A stretch of 64,000 nt of DNA from Streptomyces sp. S4.7 (GTDB lineage Bacteria; Actinomycetota; Actinomycetes; Streptomycetales; Streptomycetaceae), in assembly GCF_010384365.1 (NCBI RefSeq), contig NZ_CP048397.1, positions 7,817,683 to 7,881,682 of the forward strand, read 5' to 3'. Position numbers and translations under genes: made by a program. Below, piece by piece: positions 32,966-41,098 of the stretch. Every line of letters starts with the position of its first letter. Position 1 is the first letter of the stretch. The notes under the pieces were generated by a model that saw only the letters and a program-made list of their open reading frames with translations, did not search any database and was not told the DNA's origin.

Positions 32966-35047
32966 TCAGTTCACCGTGAAGGTCGGGGACGTCCCCGTGA
33001 ACGGCGTGATCTTTCCGAGGAGGTTCTTCGAGTCACCGTGGTGCACGATTCGGTAGGTCCCGGGTGCGGTGTCGGCTCCGATGTCCCAGGTGACCGTGGC
33101 CTTCGACGTGCCGGTGAGCCCGTTGATCCGCGTCCACCGGTACTTCGTCCGCCAGTCGCCGTCGTCCAGGATCCGCACCCACTTGCCGTCGACCAGCCGC
33201 TGCACCTCCAGGAAGGTGCCGCCCCGGCGCACGTTGTTCTTCGGGTGCCCGGTCGCGAACTCGACGGTCGCGGTCCGACCGCGGGTGTACGACGGGGCCG
33301 GCGGGGTCAGCACGGAGCCGAACGCGTTGTTGGGGGGCGGGCTGTCGTAGACGACACCGGTCTGGAAGTTGAACTGCCGGCCCGACTCGTCCGGCGGCGC
33401 CGTGCCCCGGTCGATCGTGGTGCCGTCGCGCAGGGACGCCGCGACCCGCGCGTACTCCTGCTGGTAGGCGGGCAGCGTGTACCGGCCGTAGAGGGTGGAG
33501 CCGCCCTCGTACTGCTGGGCGTCGTACTCCTCCGGCGTCGTCACGTACTGGCTGTAGGAGTTGGCGTACCCCTGGAGCAGTACCCGGTCGAGCGGGACAC
33601 CGAGCTGCTCCGCCACGGTGCGGCGGACACGGAGCCCGGAGGTGATGGTGAACTCTCCCGGACCGGCCACGAGATGGAGGTCGCCGATCTTCATGATCTG
33701 CAGGGGCAGGATCTTCGGGGTGACCGGGTGGACGTTGCTCAGCAGACCCGTGGGGACGAGGCTCGCCTTCGGGTACTGGCACGTCGCGAGCCAGGCAGGG
33801 GTATCGATGTGCAGCGCTTCGATGATGGAGGCGACCGGGGTACGCATGCCCTCCTCGAAGCCGGGGATCGCCGGACCGTCCTCGACGCTGCCCGCGAGCG
33901 TGGACGCGCCCACGACGGCGGGGCAGGTGCGGTGCTCCTTGCCGTCCGGGGTGTGGGCCCCGTTCACGGTCACGTTCTCCATGTCGACGTAGGCGAGCCG
34001 GGAGTCCACACCGCCGCTGACGGGCTTGGCGTCCCGGTAGATCTCGCGGGCCTTGTCGAGCTGGCGTTCGCCGAGGATGCGCGCGTTCTCGAACTCGTCC
34101 TCGGTCGGGCCCGATCCCGGCTTCAGATTGAGGTTGGGGGACATGTCGCCGGCGTTGGTGTTGGGAAAGGCCGCGACGAACCCCGGTGTGTTGTCGAGAT
34201 AGCGCACACCCTCCAGGTCGTGTTCCCACGCGTAGGAGGCGTAGCCCTTGTTGTCGGGGCTGATGAGCGTGTTCTTGTTGGTGATCGAGGTGTTGTGGGT
34301 CGCGAACCAGCTGATCGCGCCGGCGTCCTTGTCGCCCTGCCGGAAGCGCAGCACGGTCATCGCCGGGTCGATGCCCGCGGGGAAGGCGGCGCGGTCGGCC
34401 GCCGGATTGCGGTCGAAGGCGTTTCGGGAACGGTTGACACTGGCGTTGGTGAGCGTGCCGGTGCCCAGACTGATGGAGCCGGGTTTCAGATCCTCGTGCG
34501 CCTTGACGACGGACTCCACTATGCCGTCGACGATCGCCCGGTAGGTACCGCTCTGGAAGCCGAGTACGGAGAGGTTGTACGCGACGTCGTGGGAGTATCC
34601 GCCGGGCCCCGAGTGGGTGTGGGTGGCGGACAGCAGCACGTTCTCGTCGCCGTAGAGGCTGCCGTAGCGTTCCTTGAGGCGTGAGATGACGCCCTGCTGG
34701 ACGGACTGGAAGATCATCGCGAGGTCGGCGTTGACGTACACCACGCGTTTGCCGCTCGACCGGTCGGCGACGACGAACGCGCGCGACCGCTGCCGCTGGT
34801 GGATGCCGGACGTCTTCTGGTCGAAGCTCGAATAGCCCATCATCCCGGTCTCGGCGGCCTCGCCCGTGACGTCGGCGATGCCGCGCCCGACGAGATGGTC
34901 GCCGTCGGCGGCGGTGCCCGACGCCGAGGCCGGGGCTCCGGAGGCGAGGGCCGGGGGAGGGGCGGTGAACGAGGCCGCTCCCAGGGCCGCTGCGAGCGCC
35001 AGGACGGCGACTCTGCTTCTGGAGCGACGGGGGGTGGGGGGTGGCAT
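32966..35047 (-). CDS. Secreted neutral/alkaline ceramidase
   Basis: A 693-residue exported protein. The signal 'RVAVLALAAALGAASFTAPPPALASG' ends near residue 36. 'GRGIADVTGEAAETGMMGYS' and 'SRAFVVADRSSGKRVVYVNADLAMIFQSV' start the catalytic domain; 'LLSATHTHSGPGGYSHDVAYN' supplies zinc-binding His residues; 'FPNTNAGDMSPNLNL' (about residue 300) holds the Ser of the neutral ceramidase site. A C-terminal Ig-like domain ends 'GTSPTFTVN'. It hydrolyses ceramide to sphingosine and fatty acid outside the cell; since Streptomyces lacks ceramide, the substrate is probably eukaryotic. AGGAGG stands 5 bases before ATG 35047. Confidence 0.92.
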   Translation of the reverse strand: MPPPTPRRSRSRVAVLALAAALGAASFTAPPPALASGAPASASGTAADGDHLVGRGIADVTGEAAETGMMGYSSFDQKTSGIHQRQRSRAFVVADRSSGKRVVYVNADLAMIFQSVQQGVISRLKERYGSLYGDENVLLSATHTHSGPGGYSHDVAYNLSVLGFQSGTYRAIVDGIVESVVKAHEDLKPGSISLGTGTLTNASVNRSRNAFDRNPAADRAAFPAGIDPAMTVLRFRQGDKDAGAISWFATHNTSITNKNTLISPDNKGYASYAWEHDLEGVRYLDNTPGFVAAFPNTNAGDMSPNLNLKPGSGPTEDEFENARILGERQLDKAREIYRDAKPVSGGVDSRLAYVDMENVTVNGAHTPDGKEHRTCPAVVGASTLAGSVEDGPAIPGFEEGMRTPVASIIEALHIDTPAWLATCQYPKASLVPTGLLSNVHPVTPKILPLQIMKIGDLHLVAGPGEFTITSGLRVRRTVAEQLGVPLDRVLLQGYANSYSQYVTTPEEYDAQQYEGGSTLYGRYTLPAYQQEYARVAASLRDGTTIDRGTAPPDESGRQFNFQTGVVYDSPPPNNAFGSVLTPPAPSYTRGRTATVEFATGHPKNNVRRGGTFLEVQRLVDGKWVRILDDGDWRTKYRWTRINGLTGTSKATVTWDIGADTAPGTYRIVHHGDSKNLLGKITPFTGTSPTFTVN

Positions 35048-35132
35048 GGAACCTCCTGGGCGGGAGAGGAACGGGACGCCGGTCCCGGTCGGGCGACCCA
35101 CAACTTCGGCGGGTCTGCGGTGGTGCCCCGAC

Positions 35133-35170
35133 GGTAGAGGTGCACGCCCTTGATCGCATAGGTCTCTACC
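35133..35170. promoter_or_regulatory. Inverted repeat between ceramidase and TOPRIM genes
   Basis: GGTAGAG (35133-35139) and CTCTACC (35164-35170) are exact inverted copies 24 bp apart, in the 289-bp divergent region. Could be an operator; weak evidence. Confidence 0.3.
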
Positions 35171-35336
35171 GGACAGTAAGTACCCGGCACAGTGGAGGAG
35201 ATGGGAGGAGTCAGGGGCATTCGGCCGGGTACGGCGCCGAGCCCGCCCCTGGTCGAGGGGCGGCCCGCTCCCCGCGGATCGGCGCGCCGACAGTAATTCC
35301 CTACCGTGGCTGCCGGAAAGAGCGCAGACTCGTCCC

Positions 35337-35954
35337 GTGGCAGACATGGGTTCGTTCCAGGAGGCGGTCGTCGCGTGGGCGGCCGGCGGCCCCGGCGAGC
35401 GGGCCCACGAGCTCGCCGCGAGTCTGCCCGTCCGGGCGGCCGTCCTGCTCGAAGGCCCGAGCGACGTCGCGGCGGTCAACGCGCTGGCCGCGAGACGCGG
35501 CCGGAACCTGGCGGCCGAAGGGATCTGCGTCCTGTCGATGGGCGGTGCGATGAGCGTCGGTCGCTTCGTGAGCCTCCTCGGCCCGCCCGGCCTCGGCGTC
35601 CGTCTGACGGGACTCTGCGACGAACAGGAGCGCAGCTTCTACGACCGCGCGCTGGAGCGGGCCGGCGCGGCGCGGCAAGGGTTCTTCGTCTGCGCGGCGG
35701 ATCTGGAGGACGAGCTCATCCGCGCGCTGGGTGCCGCACGCGTGCAGGAACTCGTACGGGAGGAAGGAGACCTGCGCGCGCTCCAGACCTTTTTGCGCCA
35801 GCCCGCGCAACAGGGCCGCACCTCACAGCAGCAGCTGCGGCGCTTTCTGGGCACGAAGAAGGGGCGAAAGATCCAGTACGGCCGCGTCCTGGTCGAGGCC
35901 CTCGAACCCGACCGCGTACCGGCGCCGCTCGACGGCCTGCTCACCAGCCTCTGA
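35337..35954 (+). CDS. Stand-alone TOPRIM protein (OLD-nuclease TOPRIM-like)
   Basis: A 205-residue protein without an ATPase domain. 'RAAVLLEGPSDVAAVNALAARRG' (about residues 32-54) has the TOPRIM Glu; 'AEGICVLSMGGAMSVGRFVSLLG' follows; 'GVRLTGLCDEQERSFYDRAL' holds the D-x-D-like position, here CDEQE; 'GFFVCAADLEDELIRALG' is the last acidic motif. In OLD nucleases this domain is fused to an ABC ATPase and cuts DNA. Here it stands alone. Function may be nuclease or nucleotidyl transfer. The C-terminal part is basic ('RFLGTKKGRKIQYGR'). Start GTG 35337 or ATG 35346. Confidence 0.72.
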   Translation: MADMGSFQEAVVAWAAGGPGERAHELAASLPVRAAVLLEGPSDVAAVNALAARRGRNLAAEGICVLSMGGAMSVGRFVSLLGPPGLGVRLTGLCDEQERSFYDRALERAGAARQGFFVCAADLEDELIRALGAARVQELVREEGDLRALQTFLRQPAQQGRTSQQQLRRFLGTKKGRKIQYGRVLVEALEPDRVPAPLDGLLTSL

Positions 35955-36238
35955 CCACGCGGCGGTGGAGCCGCCGAGCGAGGCGTGGGGGCACATGTGG
36001 CGGGTCCGACGGGTTCCCGCCCTGCCGTCCTCGACGGACCCGGTGACGGCTTCCGGCCGGACGCGCCGGACGCGGGGTCCGGGCGTTGATCGACACGCCC
36101 GAGCGCCGCACCTTCGGTAGCGTTGAACGGACGACGTGCTCATCCAGGGTCGCCCTCTCTCGCCGCCGACCCCTCCGCCGATCGACCGCGGGTTCGACGC
36201 CGGTGCGCGGCGTGACATCAGATTCCGGTCGGGCACTG

Positions 36239-36261
36239 AACTCCGCCGCACACGCGGAGTT
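36239..36261. promoter_or_regulatory. Inverted repeat before the hydrolase gene
   Basis: AACTCCGC (36239-36246) and GCGGAGTT (36254-36261) form an exact 8-bp dyad with a 7-base spacer, 26 bp before the ATG at 36288. The rest of the 333-bp gap from 35955 shows no further gene or motif. Confidence 0.4.
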
Positions 36262-36287
36262 GTGGATCAGTTCGGAAGGAAGTCACC

Positions 36288-37115
36288 ATGCCCTTCGCCA
36301 CCGCCAAGGACGGCACACAGATCTACTACAAGGACTGGGGCGCGGGCCGGCCCGTTGTTTTCTCGCACGGCTGGCCGCTCATCGCCGACGCCTGGGACCC
36401 CCAGATGAAAGTGATGGCGGACAACGGCTTCCGCGCCGTGGCCCACGACCGGCGCGGCGGCGGACGCTCCGGCCAGACCTGGGAAGGCAACGACCTCGAC
36501 ACCTACGCCGACGACCTCGCGGCGGTCATCGAGGCCGCCGATCTGCGCGACATCATCCTGGTCGGCCACTCGACGGGCGGCGGAGAGGTCACGCGCTACA
36601 TCGGCAGGCACGGCTCCGGCCGGGTCGCCAAGGCGGTACTGCTGGGAGCGATCCCGCCCCTCATGCTCAAGACGGAAGCGAATCCCGAAGGGCTCCCGAT
36701 CGATGTCTTCGACGAGATCCGCGACGGTGTGGAGAAGGACCGTTCGCAGTTCTACAAGGAACTCAGCGCCGCGTTCTACGGTGCCAATCGCGATGGTTCG
36801 ACCGTCAGCCAGGGGACCCGCGACGAGTTCTGGCTGTGGGGGATGACGGTCGGAATCAAGGGCGCCTACGACTGTGTGAAGGCGTTCTCCGAGACCGACC
36901 TCACCGAAGACCTCAAGCGGTTCGACGTGCCCACGCTGATCGTTCACGGCGACGACGACCAGATCGTTCCGATCGTGGCCGCCGGCGACAAGTCCTCCCA
37001 GCTCGTCAAGGACGTGACCTACAAGGTCTATCAGGGCGCGCCCCACGGGCTGGCGATGGTGCCCGAGTTCGCGGAGCGGTTCAACACGGATCTCCTGCAG
37101 TTCGCACGTAGTTGA
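36288..37115 (+). CDS. Alpha/beta-hydrolase of the non-haem haloperoxidase group
   Basis: A 275-residue protein. 'GRPVVFSHGWPLIADAWDPQM' gives the oxyanion hole, 'DRRGGGRSGQTWEGNDLDTYADDLAAVIEA' the next strand and helix, 'LVGHSTGGGEVTRYIGRHG' the Ser nucleophile (about residue 98), 'LIVHGDDDQIVP' the acid, and 'GAPHGLAMVPEFAERFNTDL' the His. These proteins are esterases or perhydrolases that can form peracids. GGAAGGAAG stands upstream of ATG 36288. An inverted repeat lies 26 bp before the start. Confidence 0.9.
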   Translation: MPFATAKDGTQIYYKDWGAGRPVVFSHGWPLIADAWDPQMKVMADNGFRAVAHDRRGGGRSGQTWEGNDLDTYADDLAAVIEAADLRDIILVGHSTGGGEVTRYIGRHGSGRVAKAVLLGAIPPLMLKTEANPEGLPIDVFDEIRDGVEKDRSQFYKELSAAFYGANRDGSTVSQGTRDEFWLWGMTVGIKGAYDCVKAFSETDLTEDLKRFDVPTLIVHGDDDQIVPIVAAGDKSSQLVKDVTYKVYQGAPHGLAMVPEFAERFNTDLLQFARS

Positions 37116-37289
37116 GCGGCGCGCCCGTACGTCGGTTGACGACGCTGCCGGTCCGGAGGTGCCGGCGCAGGACGATCCGGGCCGGGCTTCACGCGCTTCG
37201 CGGCGATCGACTCCCGCTGCTGAAGGCCCGGATGCAGCTCGATGTGACGGCCGCCCCCACAGGCGCGGGGCGCGTCAACCCCGGTCCCG

Positions 37290-37802
37290 TCACAGCCAGC
37301 CGCGCCGGGCCGCCTGCCAGGCGAGCTGCATACGGGTGGTCGCGCCCGCGAGTTCCATCATCTGCTGGATGTGGCGCTGCACGGTGCGCCGGCTCAGCCC
37401 CATCTGGCTGGCGATCGCCTTGTCGGCCACGCCCGCCACGAGCAGGGACAGCAGCCGTCTGTCGATCGAGGACAGCGGGTCCGGTGCGCCGACTCCGTCC
37501 GTCCCGGCGACCGTCCCCGAGTCGTCGACGTCCAGCGGGACGGCGTCCTCCCAGTAGCGCTCGAACAGGGCGATGAGGGCGGCCAGGAGGTTACTGTCCC
37601 GGACCAGCGCGGCCGTCGGCTCGTCGGGGCTGCCCTGCGGCCCGCCCGGCACCAACGGGCAGACGGCGATGGCACGGTCGGCCACCGCGAGCCGCAGCGG
37701 CAGATGGGGAACGGATCTGGCGATCTCCCCGGCGCGCACGCCCTCCACGACGTTGTCGACCCAGTCGCTTCCAGAACGCCCCGAGGTCCTCGGAGGAGAC
37801 AC
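37290..37802 (-). CDS. LuxR-type regulator, N-terminally truncated
   Basis: A 170-codon frame whose last 65 residues are a clear LuxR helix-turn-helix: 'SSIDRRLLSLLVAGVADKAIASQMGLSRRTVQRHIQQMMELAGATTRMQLAWQA'. The preceding 'GVRAGEIARSVPHLPLRLAVADRAIAVCPL' resembles the inner part of the sensor region of Streptomyces TrmB/LuxR regulators of roughly 300 residues. The N-terminal half is missing and no ribosome site precedes 37802, so this is probably a remnant. An overlapping frame (see next entry) replaces the lost end. Confidence 0.65.
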   Translation of the reverse strand: MSPPRTSGRSGSDWVDNVVEGVRAGEIARSVPHLPLRLAVADRAIAVCPLVPGGPQGSPDEPTAALVRDSNLLAALIALFERYWEDAVPLDVDDSGTVAGTDGVGAPDPLSSIDRRLLSLLVAGVADKAIASQMGLSRRTVQRHIQQMMELAGATTRMQLAWQAARRGWL

Positions 37803-37977
37803 GGACCGACCGGGCGTCGATGCTGTCCGGGCGCCGGCCGGGAGAGCCGTCGTCGGCGAGGGCCGTCAGCCGCCGCTTCTCCCCTACTGCGTTGGTGGTG
37901 GCCGACACCGGCGCGCGGGCGCCGGCGGCCAGAGTCAGTCCCGCCGATATGGCCGCCACAAGGCGGATCCGTCTCAT
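37770..37977 (-). other. Possible secreted-peptide gene start fused to the LuxR remnant
   Basis: ATG 37977 opens MRRIRLVAAISAGLTLAAGA, a good Sec signal, cleaved perhaps at 'VSATTNA', then 'LTALADDGSPGRRPDS' to about 'EDLGAFWKR', where the frame drifts into the shadow of the LuxR gene. GGAAGG lies about 11 bases upstream. It may be the first part of a secreted protein gene joined to LuxR by a deletion. No family recognised. Confidence 0.3.
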
Positions 37978-38232
37978 CTGGTGCCATGCCTTCCGTCGTG
38001 CGAGGTGAGGAGTTCACCTGCTGCACAGACTCCTGTGGCGCCGGATGGGTGTCACTGGATTCCGGTGGCACAGGTGCGACATGTCCCAACGGCGACACGC
38101 GGCCGGCCGGGACCCCGCCGAGAGCGCCGGGAACGCTGTGTCGCCGGGCGGAGGCCGTCGGTCACCGGCACCGTCGCGGCCGGTGGCGCCGGCCCGAGCC
38201 GGCCATCGCGGGGAGCGGTGTCCACATCAGTT

Positions 38233-38261
38233 GTTCGATAATGGAATAAAGCGGATAAAAC
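38233..38261 (+). promoter_or_regulatory. Candidate promoter for the SpoIIE phosphatase
   Basis: TTGTTC (38233-38238), 17 bp, GATAAA (38256-38261), in an unusually AT-rich patch (38225-38280) about 70 bp before the leader ORF. No other structure is seen in 37978-38225. Confidence 0.45.
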
Positions 38262-38328
38262 GCTCAGTCGGATCAATACTCTGAGGAGTGGGTGCTCCAT
38301 TCGACGCCGGTCCCGAAGGAGCCAGGAA

Positions 38329-38409
38329 ATGAGTCCTCGCGTGGAGGAGACGGCCCGGGGTTGCGTCGCGCCCGGCGACAGCCCCCGTAGGGCGTGGAGG
38401 CTCCCGTGA
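38329..38409 (+). CDS. Short leader ORF coupled to the SpoIIE phosphatase
   Basis: ATG 38329 follows AAGGAGCCAGGAA and opens a 26-codon frame beginning MSPRVEETARGC and rich in Arg and Pro. Its TGA (38407-38409) overlaps the phosphatase GTG (38406-38408), a GTGA coupling. No similarity recognised; its length and placement suggest a translational control peptide. It could be chance. Confidence 0.4.
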   Translation: MSPRVEETARGCVAPGDSPRRAWRLP

Positions 38410-39524
38410 TCGCCCGGCGCCGCGGGCACGGCACACGCGTCGCGGAGATGGTGCCGCACGCGCTGATCGCGACGGTCGTGATCGTCGACCTACTGGCGCA
38501 GTCCGCCGTCCTGCTGTCCCTGCTCGCCGCGCCCCCCGCTCTCGCCGCCGCCACGAGCCGGCCGCGCGCCGTCGCCTTCGTCGGCGCGCTCGCCATCGTC
38601 GTGTGCGCGGGTATTGTCGTCGCGGACGAGACCCTGGCGGCCGGCCGGGGTGTGGCCGCGCTGGGGTCGGTGGCGTTTGTCGCGCTCGTCGCCGCCTACG
38701 CCTCGGTCGTCCGTGTCCGGGTGGTGGAGAAGCAACGCAGAACCATGCGCGAACTCGTCGACGTACGGGCGGTCGCCGACGTCGCGCAGGCGGCGATTCT
38801 CGGTCCGGTGCCCCGGAACAGCGGTCCGATCGAGCTGGCGGTCTCCTACACCTCGGCGGCCGTGGGGGCGCGGATCGGCGGGGACCTCTACGAGGCCATT
38901 CCCCTGACCGGGGGAGGAGTCCGTCTGATCGTCGGAGACGTACAGGGCAAAGGGCTGACGGCGGTACAGACGGCGGTCACGGTCCTGACCGCCTTCCGCA
39001 CCAGGGTGCTGGGAGCCGGCAGCCTCCAGGAGGTGGCGCGGCACATCGAGAACGCCCTGAGGCTCCGCGAGCCGTCCGAGAAGTTCGTCACGGCCGTCCT
39101 GGCCGACTGTACGGAGGACGGGCTGGTGACCCTGCTGAACTTCGGACATCCACCACCGCTCGTGCGCCGGGCGGACGGCACCGTCGTGCCGGCGGAGCCC
39201 GACGTACCGGGCCCGCCCCTGGGTCTGCCCCAAGGCCTGAGCAAGAACTTCCTCGACGGCTCCGGCACCTGCTCGGCGCGGCTGGGGCCCGGCGACCGGC
39301 TGCTGTTCTACACCGACGGCACCACCGAGGCCCGCGACATCGACGGCGCGTTCTTCGAGCTCCCCGAAACCGTCCGCCGTCTCGACCACGACGACCTCGA
39401 CCACGACCTCGCGGCTCTGCGCGACGCGCTCGCCGCCCACACCCGGCGGCCGCTGGACGACGACGCCGCGCTGCTCCTGCTGCGCCTCACCGGCCCGGCC
39501 GGGAACCGGCCCGGCACCGAGTGA
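38406..39524 (+). CDS. Membrane PP2C/SpoIIE-type serine/threonine phosphatase
   Basis: A 372-residue protein. The first 100 residues hold three to four hydrophobic helices ('ALIATVVIVDLLAQSAVLLSLL', 'VAFVGALAIVVCAGIVVA', 'GVAALGSVAFVALVAAYASVV'). The SpoIIE/RsbU domain follows: 'GARIGGDLYEAIPL' and 'VRLIVGDVQGKGLTAVQTA' hold metal Asp residues, and 'LLFYTDGTTEARD' with 'DDDAALLLLRL' the rest. Such phosphatases act on anti-sigma-factor antagonists. No PAS, GAF or kinase domain is present, and no anti-sigma gene is adjacent. GGAGG stands 5 bases before GTG 38406, which overlaps a short leader ORF. Confidence 0.88.
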   Translation: MIARRRGHGTRVAEMVPHALIATVVIVDLLAQSAVLLSLLAAPPALAAATSRPRAVAFVGALAIVVCAGIVVADETLAAGRGVAALGSVAFVALVAAYASVVRVRVVEKQRRTMRELVDVRAVADVAQAAILGPVPRNSGPIELAVSYTSAAVGARIGGDLYEAIPLTGGGVRLIVGDVQGKGLTAVQTAVTVLTAFRTRVLGAGSLQEVARHIENALRLREPSEKFVTAVLADCTEDGLVTLLNFGHPPPLVRRADGTVVPAEPDVPGPPLGLPQGLSKNFLDGSGTCSARLGPGDRLLFYTDGTTEARDIDGAFFELPETVRRLDHDDLDHDLAALRDALAAHTRRPLDDDAALLLLRLTGPAGNRPGTE

Positions 39525-39574
39525 TGTAACGGCAAGTGGCGAAGTGATTGCTTTCCGTTCTACTCTCGCCATCG

Positions 39575-40725
39575 ATGAACGCACAGTACGAGTTCGGGAT
39601 CCTGGGACCGCTCGTCGTCACGCGCGACGGTCGGTGTGTGAGCCTCGGCGCCGCCCAACTGCGCACGCCCGTGGTCGCGTTGCTCCTCGACTTCGGTCGT
39701 GTTGTCCCGGTCGACGCGCTCGTGGACCGACTGTGGGGGCAGTGTCCGCCGCCGGGTGCCAGGAACGCCGTGCAGAACTACGTCCTGCGGCTGCGCCGGG
39801 CCCCGAGGACGACGGCCGCCCGTTCGTGGTGCCCGAGGGCGCCGAGTGTCCAGGCCAGGGTCTCCAGGCTCCAGGCGGGACCCCAGTTGTCGTCGAGGGC
39901 ACGCTGCCGTACGAGTCGGTCGCACAGCGGCGCGAGCCCTCGGCGGACGCGGGACGCCCGCTGCTGCTGGTGGCCGCCGGCATCGGGATCACCCCCGCAC
40001 TCCCTCTGCTGCGCTCGGTGGCGGCGACGGCGCCGCAGCGGTCCGTCACCGTGGTGAACGTGGCGCGGACCGAGCGCGAGACGCCGCTGTGGCCGGAGAT
40101 CACCGCACTGGCGGACCTGCTCCCGAACGCCGAGGCCCGACTCCGCCCGCGCGGCGCAGCGCGACAACGCACAACGGGTCACCGCGCGAGCCAACACCGC
40201 ACGACACCCGATGACAGACACGAAACCCATTTCACCGAGCCCGAGGGGCCGTTGCCGCCCGGCGCCCGCCAAGGGCGGCCCACCGCCGATGAGTTCGCAC
40301 ATCTCGCCAAGGACCCACTCACCGAGGCGTATCTCTGCGGTCCGTCCTCCTTCGTACAGTCGGTTCGGGCGGCCCTGCGGGCGGTGGGGCTGCCGGAGGA
40401 GTCGGTGAAGGACGAGCCGTTCTTCTCGCCGGTGGCGGCCGCGCTGACAGAGCTGCCGCCGCCCTCGCCGGGACCGTTCACCGTACGGTTCGCCACCAGC
40501 GGCATCGAGGCCCGCTGGACCCCCGAGGACGGAACCCTCCTCGATCTCGCGGAGTCGGCCGGGCTCCGGCTGCCCGCCGCCTGCCGGGCCGGAGCCTGCG
40601 GGACCTGCCGCCGGCCGGTGAAGGGCCGAACGGCGCACCTCCTCACCCCCGTCGCCACCGTCGGTGCGGGTAACGCGCTCCTGTGCTGCGCGGTCCCGAC
40701 GTCGGACGTCACCCTGGACGACTGA
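39575..40725 (+). pseudogene. Chimeric remnant: SARP regulator N-terminus joined to the 3' part of a 2Fe-2S oxidoreductase
   Basis: ATG 39575 begins MNAQYEFGILGPLVVTRDGR and continues 'PVDALVDRLWGQCPPPGARN' and 'QNYVLRLRRA', the OmpR-like DNA-binding start of AfsR/SARP regulators. It stops at about 39800, before BTAD. From there a different frame reads 'RPLLLVAAGIGITPALPLLR' (NAD-binding), 'AYLCGPSSFVQSVRAALRAVG', and ends with a plant-type ferredoxin motif, 'CRAGACGTCRRP' plus 'ALLCCAVP', four Cys. This is a ferredoxin-reductase-like enzyme lacking its FAD-binding and earlier parts. A deletion most simply joined two genes. Neither part should work. Confidence 0.68.
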
Positions 40726-40773
40726 CCGGCCCCGGACGGCACGATCCTCCACGACGCCGTCGCAGCGCACGCG

Positions 40774-40828
40774 CAGCCCGGACCCGCCGGTCACAGCCCG
40801 GACCCGCCGGTCACAGCCCGGACCCGAT
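40774..40828. repeat. 20-bp direct tandem repeat
   Basis: CAGCCCGGACCCGCCGGTCA occurs at 40774-40793 and 40794-40813, then a partial third copy to 40828. It lies in the 365-bp gap before the ABC exporter; the rest of the gap shows only the leader ORF at its end. Confidence 0.8.
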
Positions 40829-41038
40829 CACGGGCCGGACCCGCCATCCGCTCGCATCGGCGTTTCGGCCATCCGTGCCACAGGGCGCGCTCCCGCCCGG
40901 CAAGGGCCCGTGCATCCGGCACGCACCGACTCCCCAGCGGTCACGCGGTTTTCGGAGCGTCCGAAACACACGCGTTCGAAAACGCCACCTGGTCGTTGAG
41001 CTTCACGACGTGCCCGATCGACCTTCCAGGAGGCCAAG

Positions 41039-41098
41039 TTGAGCCCGGCTGACGCACGGCGACGACACGGGGTAACGCGAGGTGGGCGGCATGAGTGA
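41039..41098 (+). CDS. Possible leader ORF overlapping the ABC exporter start
   Basis: TTG 41039 follows a strong AGGAGG (41028-41033) by 5 bases and opens 19 codons (SPADARRRHGVTRGGRHE after the start), ending TGA 41096-41098 just inside the exporter's first codons. The exporter's own ribosome site is weaker, so coupling is plausible. May be chance. Confidence 0.3.
   Translation: MSPADARRRHGVTRGGRHE

Noticed and set aside
31955..34684. Plus-strand open frame of 909 codons
   Set aside because: Antisense to the DMT transporter and ceramidase; composition of a shadow frame.
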